Shown here: positions 12,041 to 23,460 of the stretch, in pieces
How positions within the stretch are numbered: position 1 is the stretch's first letter
Layout of the letters: every line of letters begins with the position of its first letter
Position numbers and translations under genes: made by a program
Assembly: GCA_009746045.1 (NCBI GenBank)
Contig: RPFO01000359.1
Location: forward strand, 1,372,649 to 1,436,648
From: Mesostigma viride
Taxonomy: Eukaryota > Streptophyta > Mesostigmatophyceae > Mesostigmatales > Mesostigmataceae
Length of the DNA: 64,000 nucleotides
Direction: 5' to 3'
Notes under the pieces: model-generated
The model's input: the letters and a program-made list of their open reading frames with translations, nothing else
The model's database searches: none
Told to the model about the DNA's origin: nothing

Positions 12041-12449
12041 ACCTATGGGCTCATGTAATACGAAAGCGCTTGCCATCATGCAGCCAGGCGATCAGGATGG
12101 AAAAGACAAATGATGTAAGGCTGGCAGCTCGTACGTGCCAAGAGTACTATGACATCTGGCTGGGAAACAATGCAGAAACTGGAGCCTCAGGTAACTCCGA
12201 CATATGTAGCACATGCCACACCACAGTCGAGAAAGGGATTATTTGAAGGCACGTCCATTTGAACATAAGAATTTGGGAGGCAGTTTATTACAAGCTTGCA
12301 AATAAACTTGGGCTAAACTCATAAGTTGCATGGCTGGGAGGACATGTTTCGCAAAATGCGATGCTGCGCAAAGAACGATTAACAGATATGTGACCACACC
12401 CGTGACCAGCTGCTTCCCCTCCCTTGATGATCAGTAAAGAGAAAGAACG
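12041..12449. other. Gene-free stretch
   Basis: Unique sequence between the truncated third duplication unit and the fold-back element. I saw no gene or repeat. Confidence 0.4.
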
Positions 12450-13164
12450 CATCGCATTACGCCGCACTGGCCTCAAAAGGCGTATGGATCCGGAAATGGC
12501 TGGCGATAGTTCAGATTTGGTTACGGTTCAGTCCGTGGGCAAATCTGTGGGTGCTCCGGCACTTTGAGGTACTAGAAATGAAAATTTCAGTTCCGAAAAT
12601 GAAAATTTCAGTGCCGAAGTAGCCAGCCAGTTGATTTTCGCCAAGATCCAATTCCGAATCTTTGCACTGGACCTGCTAAATTTCAGTCGAATGAAAGGAA
12701 GTGGCCACAACTACCGATATTTTTCAGTTACGAATGTTCAGCACCACACTCCGCAGCAAATTTTAGTAGGACTGCGCGTCAGGTACCTTACGAATTTTTT
12801 TGTACCACAGTGGCGTCAGTTCCGTCAGTCCTGAAGATTCATCAAATCTTTGCGCGAATACAGGACTGAATTCATGGGTCGAAAGCTACACTGCCCCTCA
12901 CTTTCCCCCCTTCAGAAAATTCCCCTCGAACTTTACTTCAGATTCGAAAAATCTATCGTGCGGAGCAAAAGTTTCAGCTGCAGCATCCGACGGTACGAGT
13001 CGTTCGGGGAATAGCATACGAATCAGCGCAAAAAAGCTTTCTGACTCGCCGGAACTGCGCAAGCCCGTATTTCGCAAGAATTCCACCAACCGCAGCAATC
13101 TAAACTATCGCCAGCCATTTCCGGATCCATACGCTTTTTGAGGCCAGTGGGGCGTAATGCGATG
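12450..13164. mobile_element. Fold-back element with about 68-bp inverted ends
   Basis: The left arm 12450-12518 (beginning CATCGCATTACGCC, ending GATAGTTCAGATT) is repeated inverted at 13097-13164 with few mismatches. The enclosed 580 bp carry GAAAATTTCAG duplications and no transposase. Length and structure fit a miniature inverted-repeat or fold-back element. I could not see a clear target-site duplication, so the superfamily is unknown. Confidence 0.75.
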
Positions 13165-13892
13165 GGGCATGACGAAAAGTTCATAGAAAGTATCTGAGGA
13201 GAGTCAGCTATCGCCAGATGATGTAGACAACTGTACTCTGTCTTTAGCTGTGCGCGATACCTGGGAGGAAAGAGTGATGGGCCTCTGTCCAAATTGCTAT
13301 TTATGCATGACTTGGTCACAGTGTCACCTCGATATCCTATCTATCATGATGGTTGGCATCCCCAGTACCCCGCATCCTGTTATCTATCATCCTAGGCCTT
13401 ATTTATCACCTCGGAGTCCTATCCAGTAGGGTCCTGACTGTTTCTTCAGCCTGTACATAGCTTGCACCTGGCCAGGAGGAATCGCAGGATTTGACAACTT
13501 GTTGCAACTGCAGCTAGAGTCTAATATAGGTACCCAATCCTGGAAGCGCGAGGGCACCCTGGCGAGGAGAAAGCTTGGGCATACACCCCCTGTCTATTGT
13601 CATCATCACAGGCAAATGAGCATACCCAAAAGGTGCGCAACCATGGGAAAAAAGTACATTACTTTGTCTGAAAGAAAAAAAAACTAAAACAAGTTCTGCT
13701 GCGCTTTGAGGCACTTGAGGCTCGAAGGCAGGGCCAAATCTGCGCCAACAACCTACATCAGAGTATATTTCAAAAAAGGTCGCTGCTGCAGCGCACCATT
13801 GTTTGGCAGCACCTGAGCTGGTATCTGCATGCTGTACACCTGGGGGCAAAAAAGGCCATAGGCCACCTGCTGAACGTTTTGGCCATACTCAC
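13165..13892. other. Gene-free stretch (probable intron start at 13892)
   Basis: It holds loosely repeated TATCTATCAT and CCTATC motifs at 13335-13430 and otherwise nothing recognisable. The right end is the GTGAGTATGG donor side of TIR exon 2. Confidence 0.4.
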
Positions 13893-14507
13893 AATGTCTC
13901 CTGGCACTGCAGGCTGCTCCGTCTTCAGATTGGCCTCTTGCGCGACGTGCGCCACGTCCACAACGTTGGCTTGCTGGGTAGGGCTAGCAGGCGTTTGCCC
14001 CCTCTGTGATGGAGTGATCCCTAAGCGTTCCAGCGCTTTCAAGAGATTGCGCAGCATGATTTCCATCTCAGACTCTTGCGCCATGGAGTAAAACATATTG
14101 CCACCAATACACATCTTGAGCTGGCCATACCACTTCTTGGAATCGAGGAAGTCCTTCTCCATGACGATAGGGATCATGTAACCCGATCCCTTCATGTCCA
14201 CTGCATAGTTGAACTCCAGCTTACAGTTGTTATCCTTCTCTGAGTTCACCTTCTCCATGTAGTCCAACGTGATGAACACCAGCACGGCGCGTGAGTTGTC
14301 GATGCCGGCGCACATCTGTGATCTAATTTGGCCGGTCATTCGATCATCGTCGAACCATGTCACGAACCCGAGCTTCTGGAGCGCCAAGTTGATACGCGCG
14401 ACGCGCTTGTGGTTCTTGCCATCCTTCCCCCAGGAATGTGTGAGGAACAAGTCATAGGCCGGACTCTTGGGAGAGAGTCCTGATTCAAGCCTCAAAGGCA
14501 CAGCAGC
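13893..14507 (-). CDS. TIR-domain exon 2 (TIR-ankyrin locus)
   Basis: This 205-codon exon encodes a second TIR domain, clearly paralogous to exon 1. Numbered from the ATG at 14516, it has YDLFLTHSWG (21-30), GFVTWFDDDRMTGQ (50-63), SRAVLVFITLDYMEK (75-89) and NNCKLEFNYA (96-105). C98 and E101 are in the position of the TIR catalytic glutamate motif. MIPIVMEKDF follows. The tail contains VVDVAHVAQEAN and ends PAVPGDI at an ATT/GTGAGT donor. As in exon 1, the domain is preceded by ATGCAG/GCT, which may be an acceptor (polypyrimidine TTTTTCCCTTCC upstream) or a start codon. It is upstream of three module P exons on the same strand. Confidence 0.88.
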
Positions 14508-16194
14508 CTGCATCATTTGGAAGGGAAAAACATAGCATGCTGACAACGTGTAAAACGGGTTTGCCTACAAAAGTGTAAAAGGTATTCAACAAGAAGAGAC
14601 AAAAGAGATTGAGGAGGAAACTGATGCCATTATTATCCTTAGCTATAGTGGCCGGCAGGCCTACTAGTGTAGACAATTAATCAACATTGTTTAATAAAGT
14701 ATTAAGGACTGCCGGTATGAGAGAGTTATATTACAAATGAACAAGCAGGTAGCTTCAATGGTTCAGGGAATGACAGGAAAGCTAGGCACTGAGGGAAGAC
14801 ACAGCAGTATGGCGAGATCCTTAGGATGCACATGAAGGTGAGAGCATAATTGGCATCTCACACATGCTCCGAAAGTGTGATTGCACCTGGAAGGCTTCCC
14901 TTGTCAATGAGAATCTGAACAGAGATAGCAGGGAATTAATGTTTCACTATGCGCCACAGACTATGTTGCTGCAACAAAATGTTTTAAAAACATGTTGCAT
15001 GCAACCCAACACCGAAAAAAAAAATACGTTTTTTCCTGCAAAGTGCGCAAGGAACCTGAAGCATTTCTTGCTGCTTTCTTAGGCATGCAAGACCAGTGCT
15101 TAACTATACAGGAGTCGGCGATTTACTACAGACAGACCTTGCGAAATCAAGTACAAAGTCAGAGATATCATGAAGCCCCGACGTATTATTCTATGTGGAA
15201 CGTATAGTACTAACGAAACTTGTAAGGTGTCACTCTACATTGCGAGATACTTAGGGGAAAAAAGACTTGTTGACGGCTAATTGGGTCACACAAGTGCTTG
15301 GCTACACGTGAACTGTAAGAAAAACTTTCAAGAAATACACAGTAACCAATAACACACTGGTTGCGTACGCACCGGCTGTGCTGTACTTAGCCAAATTGCC
15401 ATGGAGTGCTCCTTAGCGTAAGTGAAATGTGAGTTGGCTGGCCTGCCATGGCCGCTCTACATAACCCTATTTTCTAATATTAAAGGACGCGTTGAATGTC
15501 AAAATATTTCTCTTCACGACCTGCATGTAATCTAGTTCAGGATCCTCAGATCCGAATTTCCTTGCAGGTATATAACTTGTTTCATGGCAAATTCCAACAC
15601 CAAGAGCAGCTAGTACGCCTTGATAAACCAACCCTGTTGACCAACAAGATACTGCCAACCTTAATTCCTATATATAATAACCCTATATGGACGACATTGC
15701 TGTATTTGAGAGCGACAACTAGCTAGGGCAATCACAAGAGGGATATTTGTTTTGCACTTTCCGCTGTCCGGGAAACCCCACCTTCTTGCTGATGAGTCCC
15801 CCCATGTGTGCGTGCGGAGTGTCGGCCACTATCGCAGATAAGAGCAAGACCGCTCAGTTACTGTGAAAGATTGGCATCACAGCAGATCGTATATGCAGAA
15901 AGCGATGCATGCTTACGTGGAACACATTAGCCCCCTTCAAAATATGAAGTACCAACGAAGCATCCAAATAGATGGTAGAATGCCTAAGCGCATAAATGAG
16001 TAAACTGATAGAAGAAAGGAGAGTCAACTGTTAGAATAAATACATGGAATAATGTCAAGGCACAAAAGAAAGTCAACTCATGAAGGAGGTGGAAAATGTC
16101 AGGAGGGCCTTGGGAAAGTGGCCAATTAGGCGGAGTATCAAAGCAAGAACCATGTCTTAGGAGGCGAGGGTAAGAAGAAACAAGGACCACTGCT
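14508..16194. other. Gene-free stretch upstream of TIR exon 2
   Basis: I saw no conserved coding block, RNA gene or tandem repeat. It would contain the promoter or earlier exons of the TIR locus, but none can be supported. Confidence 0.4.
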
Positions 16195-17920
16195 TTAACC
16201 CTTAAACCGTACTCGGTCCGTTCTCAAGGACTGAGTTTTTCTCAGTCCTATTTCACGGACCGAGTTTGTGGCAGAACTAGTTCAGATTCTAGCAAACTTT
16301 TGAAGATTCTGTCTGGACCAGATTCGAGATCTAGATTTGTACTTTCACGTACACCCCTGGTTTACCACTTTTGGACATCTGGTCAGGGACCTACAGTCAA
16401 GCAAAGTAGGGGGGGTACCATGGTCAAACGAGGACGACGCGAGTAAAAATTATTGACGTCCGCGGCTATGGTGGCGCAAACAACTGACTGGGGCGAGAGC
16501 ATGGCTCGACATATTGGACTGAAAATTTGTAGGAATCATCCCTATGTCTTATAAATGCTATATCCCTAGCCATGCAACGTTTGAAATTGCGTAAATGTGT
16601 CTCGAGGTGATATCCGGTGCAGCAAATCGTATGAGCAGCCAGGCGGTGATAGTACGAGCTGTACTTGTTGCTCGGCAAAGCAAATGCAGATATTTGATCA
16701 TGTATGAGTTCGGTACGTCGTTCCTAGCATATTTTATCATCAATGGCGGCCAGCACATGCCTGAGGCTACGTTTGTGAGGTGGACGTGCTAGCTCCAGCA
16801 AACAAGGTAATCTGCGGTTTCGACCAGGTACGTTTTAGCCTTTTAGCATGTCTCAGTGACCGCATATGTGTGATTTATCGTTTCGATATCAATACCGGGG
16901 CTATAATAGAGGGTTTATGATTGTCTTTTTGTTGCTTTGATGCTTCTGCGCATTGGCTTGTGATGGTTGGGTAGTAATACTACATCGGCCAGATTTTGGG
17001 CGATATTTGATTACTTTTAGCGTATGCTACGACATTAATGTTACTATAACGACAGATATCGTTTGTAATAATGATAAGTGTGATAATACGATGCTTTCCC
17101 TTGCTTTACCAACTCAGGGCAAGTGATTTTCTGCCCATTTCTAAGCATGCATCTTCTCAGTTTGCTGGCCAAGTCCGCTTTGTTTGTTGCATGTTAGAGA
17201 CATGGAGGTGCCTGGGATCTGCTTGCATTGAAGCACCAGCGAGCTGCTACTTTTGTTTATTTCCTTTATGCTTGTATTTTGGAGTTGTTTAAAGCGTATA
17301 GGGTGCTTTGGTTGTGAGCTTCTTGCAAGCGCCTTCTACACGCGCTTTATGCCCAATGGCACTAGCTTTACAATATTATATAGTATGACCTGCTGTTTTT
17401 AAAGCTGGAAATGTGTTGGAGGATGCATGTATGGCCAGCTATGATGTTTTGTGCCACATTGGGATAGGAAACCTAGACGGTAATGCTAGCCAACCACCCC
17501 AAAAAAACTTGGTCCTATTTTTAGGACTGAGCTATTTTGGGGTTTTTGCTAGCTAGCTTGTGCAGGTCTGTGGCATGTCATGTTGTTGATGCATTGATGG
17601 CATGCCTGTGATATAAACTAACTGCCTTTGAAATTCCAGGGCATACTGATTTGTAAAAGTGGTCCATATTGCATGATGTATGTCTCAAATCCCATTTTTC
17701 CGTACCCCCCTTGGGGTGGCGCTATTTATTTTTTGGGTTATAGCACCCAAAAGTCATAGATTTGGGACCAATGACATATCCCCGAAGAAATTCAACATAA
17801 ATGCATGCTTGGTACCAAGGGGTAGCCAGAAATTGTTTTTAGGCCATAGAGAAACATATGTGCAAAGATGTGCAACTCAGTCCGTTTAATAGGACTGAGT
17901 GGACACGGTTTAAGGGTTAA
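16195..17920. mobile_element. PiggyBac-like non-autonomous transposon, 1.7 kb
   Basis: The ends are perfect 16-bp inverted repeats: TTAACCCTTAAACCGT at 16195 and its complement ending at 17920. If TTAA is the duplicated target, the element proper starts CCC and ends GGG, as in the piggyBac superfamily. Each end carries a hairpin built of ACTCGGTCC/GGACCGAGT or ACTCAGTCC/GGACTGAGT. No frame longer than about 73 codons is present, so it cannot encode a transposase. It shares interior blocks with 8315-8942. Confidence 0.8.
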
Positions 17921-18105
17921 GGAGGTGCTAGCTATGGTTAAAATACGTATGTGGCAGTCCGACCAAATCCCATGTGACATGCCCCGCATGGTCATTGTGC
18001 TGACCACGTGTTCGCACAAACTTTGTACCACGACGGTTGCTCATTAGTAATTTGTCTTGTGTCACAAACAAAATTCGGCCAGGTGCGTGCTGCATGGATG
18101 ACCCC

Positions 18106-18181
18106 TGCAAAGATACGGAACCTACTCAAAGATACGGAACCCATGCAAAGATACGGAACCCACTCGGCAAAGATACGGAGC
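18106..18181. repeat. Short tandem repeat of AAAGATACGGAACC
   Basis: Four imperfect copies of a roughly 19-bp unit containing AAAGATACGGA.CC, separated by TACT, CATGC or CACTCGGC. No coding role is seen. Confidence 0.85.
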
Positions 18182-18334
18182 CACATGCGGCATACGCCAT
18201 TCCACAAGTAGGCAAATCAAAAGTGGCATTGGGAAGCAAGGAGGAAGCCAATTAATAATTATTAAGTGGAATAGCCAATTATTAATTACATGAAAGTATC
18301 ATGAATCCATTCGCGCGGCTCTCACATGACATAG

Positions 18335-18891
18335 CAGCCTTTTCGCGACACTCCTGGAGATATCGCCCAAGAGTGGGTGGGGGGGTCAAAGACCCCCCCC
18401 CTCCCCCCCCAGCCACGGGAATCCCCCGACCCGGGGTTAGGGGTTCAGACCCCCCCCCACACACACATTCGTTGCCACGCCGCGGGGAGTCACTGGCGGC
18501 CAGTGACTCCCCGAGCAATTTAAACAGCAGGAACCTCGAGGACGGCTTGGTGGTTCAATAGACTTGTACTTTTATGTATATTATGAGACCACTTTGGAAG
18601 GTAATGACCTTGGCGGCGTATATAAGTCTTCGGCATACAAAACCTGGGCGGGAAAAACCTAGGCGGCAAAGCCTGGGCGGCAAACCTGGGCGGGAAAAAA
18701 TGGGCGGCAAAGGTAACGGGCCCGGGGGGGGGGAGGGGGGAGAGGGGGGAGTGTCGCCCCCCCCCCGGGCCCCCTACTCATAAACCGCCATGATAAGGGG
18801 GTTAAGACCCCTCCCCCCCCCCCCCCCCCCCGGGCCAATAAGAACCCCCCGGGGTCAGGGCGATATCTCCGGGAGTGTCGCGAAAAGGCTG
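18335..18891. mobile_element. Short inverted-repeat element rich in G and C runs
   Basis: A 34-bp sequence at 18335-18368 (CAGCCTTTTCGCGACACTCC then TGGAGATATCGCCC) recurs inverted at 18858-18891 with one mismatch. The 490-bp interior holds long G or C homopolymers (18375-18415, 18722-18770, 18809-18833) and a CCTGGGCGGGAAAAA/CCTAGGCGGCAAA repeat cluster at 18645-18712. No coding capacity. Probably a non-autonomous DNA element; no target duplication is clear. Confidence 0.72.
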
Positions 18892-20439
18892 ATAATATAT
18901 GCTGGTTGTGCGGACAGGGTTAGTGGTGCCTTCACCGTCACACCTTGTTACACCATGTTCTGCTGCATGCTCAAGGAAACAAGCTGCCAGTATTACAATT
19001 CCCGGCGTAACAAGGGGCGAAACAGTCTGGCTGGTGGGCCGCATTCCGAGCAACCAACTCTCAAGTAACTGACTCTATCGCTCAACTTAGACAGCTTTAC
19101 GCGTAGTCTGAAAACGGGTAGAAAAGGATTTTTTTTTTCCCGCCAGGCTGGACCAGAAGTCCCTGGAGGAATCTGATGGACGGATACCCACCTGATAATA
19201 TTTATGTTCCAGGTTCAGGAGCCCCCCATTTCTATGTCAGCAACTGGGGAAACTTTCACTAGGCAAGGATGGAAAGTAAATCCAAAACCGTTTAGGCATA
19301 AGTAACAACTCTTCAGGTATGCAAAGTTGAGGTTTTTTTACCTGGCCGCCACCTGAACTGATTCCATTCACTGTAACCATGCGCCGAGCAGGTTTCCCAC
19401 CCAGGCCTGAAAGTTGTTTCCCACAGCTTGGCCCAGCTCCATGTAAACGCGGCCTTATACAACCGGCCTGAAATAACGCATGCAGACAAGATGTTCATTT
19501 TGTTAAATCAAAAGATCATCCTTCTCCTCTGATGACAGCTGTCTGCAAGACCTCACCGCTGATGCATGCCCCCATGATGCGACAGATGCGTGCTTACGGA
19601 GTGATGTAGCCCATAATTGAAAACTGTAGACCGTCGGCTGCACCCCGAAGTTCCTGCGCAATCATGTACGAATCGCAGCAGATCAGGAATAAAAGTCACA
19701 TGACAATGCAGCGGAATATAAGATTTATTACATTATGATCATGATAAATTGTAGTAGGCAAGCCGGATCACTGCAAACAGTGCTAGGCTAACTGTGACAG
19801 ACTAACCTGACCAACTCGCATATGTATGATAGATGTATCGGACAAAGATCCACACCATAATTACGGGTAATTGACGATGATTCGACTAGTTTTTCAAAAA
19901 AATGGCAGACCGCGTCAAATGCCATGCTGCATGATGCATGCATGCATGCAGCCGTACCGGCAATCGATACATGACGAGCAATGCAGCTAGAAGGGTCATG
20001 AAAATAGTATCGCGTGCGGCCTCCGACTATGATATATCTAAACTCATGGAAGAATGCGACCACTTCTTAGGCACGCGTACGTGATCGTTATCTTATATAT
20101 GATTGATTTAACTTGTATTTCAAAGAATACACTTATATTGTAATACACGCGGATAATTACCAACTATTTATGTAGCTGGGTCCTTTAATGCTATAAATTA
20201 CTAGTAGATTTAACGTTGTTATTAATTATTAATTAGCTATACCGCGACGTCGACATACTACGACGTCGGCCGGGCGGTGGTACTAAGTAGTAACCGCGGC
20301 GCCGGCGAGCTGTCCCATATCATGTAGAAACTTGCAGTTGCTTATAATTACAGAGAAGCACATGACCAGCAGCGCGCGTCTCCAGGGCGCAACACATTGA
20401 TTATAACTAGATGTGCTTTAAAAGTATATATACTGAAAA
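18892..20439. other. Gene-free stretch
   Basis: No gene, RNA or substantial repeat recognised. It is AT-rich from 20090 to 20240, with small palindromes around GACGTCG at 20245-20270. Confidence 0.4.
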
Positions 20440-20520
20440 GGGATGATACTCCACCAGGGTTCGAACACGGGACCTCACACTTGCGCCGCGAATTGCTATT
20501 ACACTGCCTGGTCCACGGCC
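20440..20520 (-). repeat. tRNA-like (SINE-type) fragment with B box
   Basis: On the minus strand, GGCGCAAGTGTGAGGTCCC is followed by GTGTTCGAACCCTGG. This is close to the extra-arm and T-arm of a tRNA with an RNA polymerase III B box. The upstream part (GTAATAGCAATTCGC) loosely recalls a D-arm, but a complete cloverleaf cannot be drawn. A tRNA-derived SINE remnant or chance resemblance are both possible. Confidence 0.35.
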
Positions 20521-21380
20521 AGCTCCAGCGACCGCGCGCCCAACAGCGCAAAAGCCTCATTACCGGAGAGGTGTGTGAATCGTGCTGTATAGCTGGTTTT
20601 TATATCTCCGAGAATTGGGACGGCCCTCCGTGGGCTGTCCGCTGGACTGGGGTAGCTGGGTACGTGGTGTGGGTAGTACAACTATCACAGATAAATGTAC
20701 TTTCAGCTGCGGCGCCTCATGGCCAGTTGGTCATGCCGGCGCCCGGTGGGCCGGGTAAACCCACGACGTCGTCGACATGGGGAACCCTTTGAAAATGACG
20801 TTTACGTACCGGTACTACGTGCAGTTTCCTGGTCGCGCCAGTACGCGCAAATCGTCGCAGCTTTTAGTGATGCATGCCCGGCGGTTCGAGAACACGCGCG
20901 CAGCAAAGCCCTTTCAGCCGGCAGCTGCAATTGCTGTACGTAGGAGATCGATCGACTTGCCTGCAGACTGTAAGAAAGGGGCTTGGGTATATAATGCGGG
21001 GGGTTGATATTGGAAAAAGTCAGTGACAATATAAGTATGTTATCATGCACAGGTTAATTCGACTTGATCTAAGGTTACCCTCGACCTCGAGTCGGGCATG
21101 GCTGACATCCCTTCCAAGTACGCCTGCCATATCACGGGCATGCACAAGTTCTTCGATGCACTCATGCTATATAAAAAGACGTGCATGGTCTACAGGTTGT
21201 CTCAAGGTTGTCTCACTGGACCCGAGTGGGACCAGCAAGCTCCAGCAAGTGTGGTCACGAGGGCCGACTTGTCGTCACGAGGGCCGCATAGTCCGATTTG
21301 CGACAAGTCGCCACACAGCGCTGCACAGGTCGGACAAATATAAATAAAATATGATTCAAATACTTTTGGCTGCTTACCGG
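20521..21380. other. Gene-free stretch
   Basis: Nothing recognisable. Small GTCACGAGGGCCG duplications lie at 21254-21286. Confidence 0.4.
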
Positions 21381-21608
21381 TCGCCGTTGGATTAATTTAG
21401 ATGTTTTGGTGAAAACTTTTTCGCCGTTGGATTAATTTAGATGTTTTGATGAAAACTTTTTCGGCGTTGGATACATCTAAATATTTTGGTGAAAACTGTT
21501 TCGCCGTTGGATTAATCTAAATATTTTGGTGAAAACTTCTTCGCCGTTGGATTAATCTAAATATTTTGGTGAAAACTGTTTCACCGTTGGATTAATCCAA
21601 ATATTTTT
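21381..21608. repeat. 40-bp tandem repeat, array 1 (six units)
   Basis: Units start at 21381, 21421, 21461, 21501, 21541 and 21581. Each begins TCGCCGTTGGATTAAT and ends GGTGAAAACT(T/G)TT. Two subtypes alternate: TTAGATGTTTTGG and CTAAATATTTTGG. The last unit is degraded. Confidence 0.95.
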
Positions 21609-21740
21609 TGCCGAAATGCCATTCGTTTCGCAGATGACGCGGCCAGTTCAGACTGAAACTTCAGATGTTAAAGTTAAAGGCCCTGGCGGCACGAGTATTT
21701 AAATATTCATTTAGATTCATTTAAATATTCAAAGCCGGTT

Positions 21741-21938
21741 TCGCCGTTGGATTAATTTAGATGTTTTGGTGAAAACTTTTTCGCCGTTGGATTAATTTAG
21801 ATGTTTTGGTGAAAACTTTTTCGCCGTTGGATACATCTAAATATTTTGGTGAAAACTGTTTCGCCGTTGGATTAATCTAAATATTTTGGTGAAAACTGTT
21901 TCACCGTTGGATTAATCTAAATATTTTGGTCAAAATTG
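21741..21938. repeat. 40-bp tandem repeat, array 2 (five units)
   Basis: Units start at 21741, 21781, 21821, 21861 and 21901, with the same subtypes in the same order as array 1. The two arrays are probably copies of one larger duplicated block, separated by 132 bp of unrelated DNA that contains ATTTAAATATTC palindromes. Confidence 0.95.
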
Positions 21939-22423
21939 TCCCACGAGTGGCCACTGTGACAACTGACAACCGGCTTGTCCCCGGTAACCGACTAAACCGA
22001 GATTTGGCCAGATTTGGTTGGCACATTTTTTTATTTCTTTGCTACAGTACGACTTGGCACACTTTTGGTGGTTGGCACGAGCACGGTTGGCACACTTTTT
22101 AGTACAAAAACAAGTTTTGCGGGCTTCGCCCGCGGCATTAGAGCTTGTACTTATTTGTGGCCGGTCCTCGGCCTGGCCGGAGCCCCGGCAAGGGAGATGC
22201 ATGACACCACGTACCGCCGTCGAGTGCCAGGAGGCGCTAGCCCCGACAAAGTTCGCGCGCTAGCAGTAGGGGCACTCGGAAGTTTGGCAAAAATCAAAAT
22301 GATCGGGGAACAGATGAGAGGTGAGGAAAAAGCTACTGGGCTCGAAGGCCCAACCTTCCCATTTCGTACGCAACGTGTCAGCGGTGGCCGATATTCTACA
22401 TTGCAACCTACGCTGCGGTGAGA

Positions 22424-23460
22424 TTAACATATATATCGACTTCTAGCCTCCATGACGAAGGTGCTGTTCCACACCGCGCTCATCGCCTTCAGTTGAGCCG
22501 GTGTGTAGTCCTCGTCGAGGCTGAAGTCACCGCGCTGGAGCAGACGACGTGCTCCCAGCACGAGGCGTTTGTCGTGCATGGAGGCATGGTGACGACGACC
22601 AGGCCCAGATGGCCTGGCAGCCGGATGGCACGTTCAATGGCAACACGGTTCTGGAGCTGCAGCTTCCCCAGAAACGCTGGGCCGCGCAGCTCCTCGGCAA
22701 GTGAGTGTGCTGTCTCCTGTGCTGCCTCGCCTTTCTGGAATCCTTTGATTACCTTATTGCGTTGGCGTTGCTGCACTGCATTCTGGGTGACCGCAGCGGT
22801 AGCTGCAGACTTGGCCGCCTGTTGAACGATGGTGGTCAACTGCTTGCCGGTAACATCGGCAAACGTGGTAGTTTTGGCAGGGGCGGCCATGGCTGTCTTC
22901 AGCTCCAGCATCGTCGCCTTCAGGACCTTAATGTCATCCTGCACGGTCGTAAAAGACTGTGCGAGGTCCTGCAGCGGCACGGTAAGATCGGTCGCGGGGG
23001 CTGGCCTGGCGATGGGCGTCGCCGGCAGCTCGAAATAAGCAGCTCGGAGTTCAGGGCAGCACGAAATAAGACAAGCAAGACGGCAATCGTTGGGCTCCCA
23101 CTCAGGCCACCTATCCGAAGGAGCGTCCAGAACCTGGCCGCTGCGAGGGTGGTGAATCGGGGTGTCGTGTTCTTTGCGGAGCTTCAGCACGTTTAGCACT
23201 TCGGCGTCGCTGAAGCCAAGGAAGACAGCGATGTCGTCCAGGCTCAAACGCTTTTCTGGCATGTAGAATGAGGAAGAAATGGAGTCCGGCAAGGAGGTTT
23301 CAGTCGGTATCGGAGTTGCTTCCGAAGGCGCTGCCGAAGTCTTGGTGCGCTTGTTGGCGGCGTTCTTGGCGACGACAATGTCGTGAGCGACTTTGTTTGC
23401 AGCAATGTGGGCATCAAGAGATTCGGCAGAAAGAGCTGAAGACGATGCGGGGACCTCCAT
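22424..23460 (-). pseudogene. Frameshifted LINE ORF1 (RNA-binding protein)
   Basis: An open frame from the ATG at 23460 (MEVPASSS) runs to 22489. It has a disordered Ser/Ala-rich N-terminus, a helical section (LSLDDIAVFLGFSDAEVL) and TTFADVTGKQLTTIV. An RRM-like part follows (NKVIKGFQKGEAAQE, VAIERAIRLPG). Near 22580 the homology leaves this frame and continues in another as DKRLVLGARRLL then FSLDEDYTPAQ, to a stop at 22424. The same order is seen in the ORF1 at 36989-38426 (TTWADMLKQ, NVIVKNFK, FTLDDDLTLAQ). One indel is therefore needed, which makes this a dead copy. No adjacent ORF2 is visible. Confidence 0.75.

Noticed and set aside
20440-20520. A functional tRNA gene
   Set aside because: Only the T-arm and B box are convincing; acceptor and anticodon stems cannot be formed.
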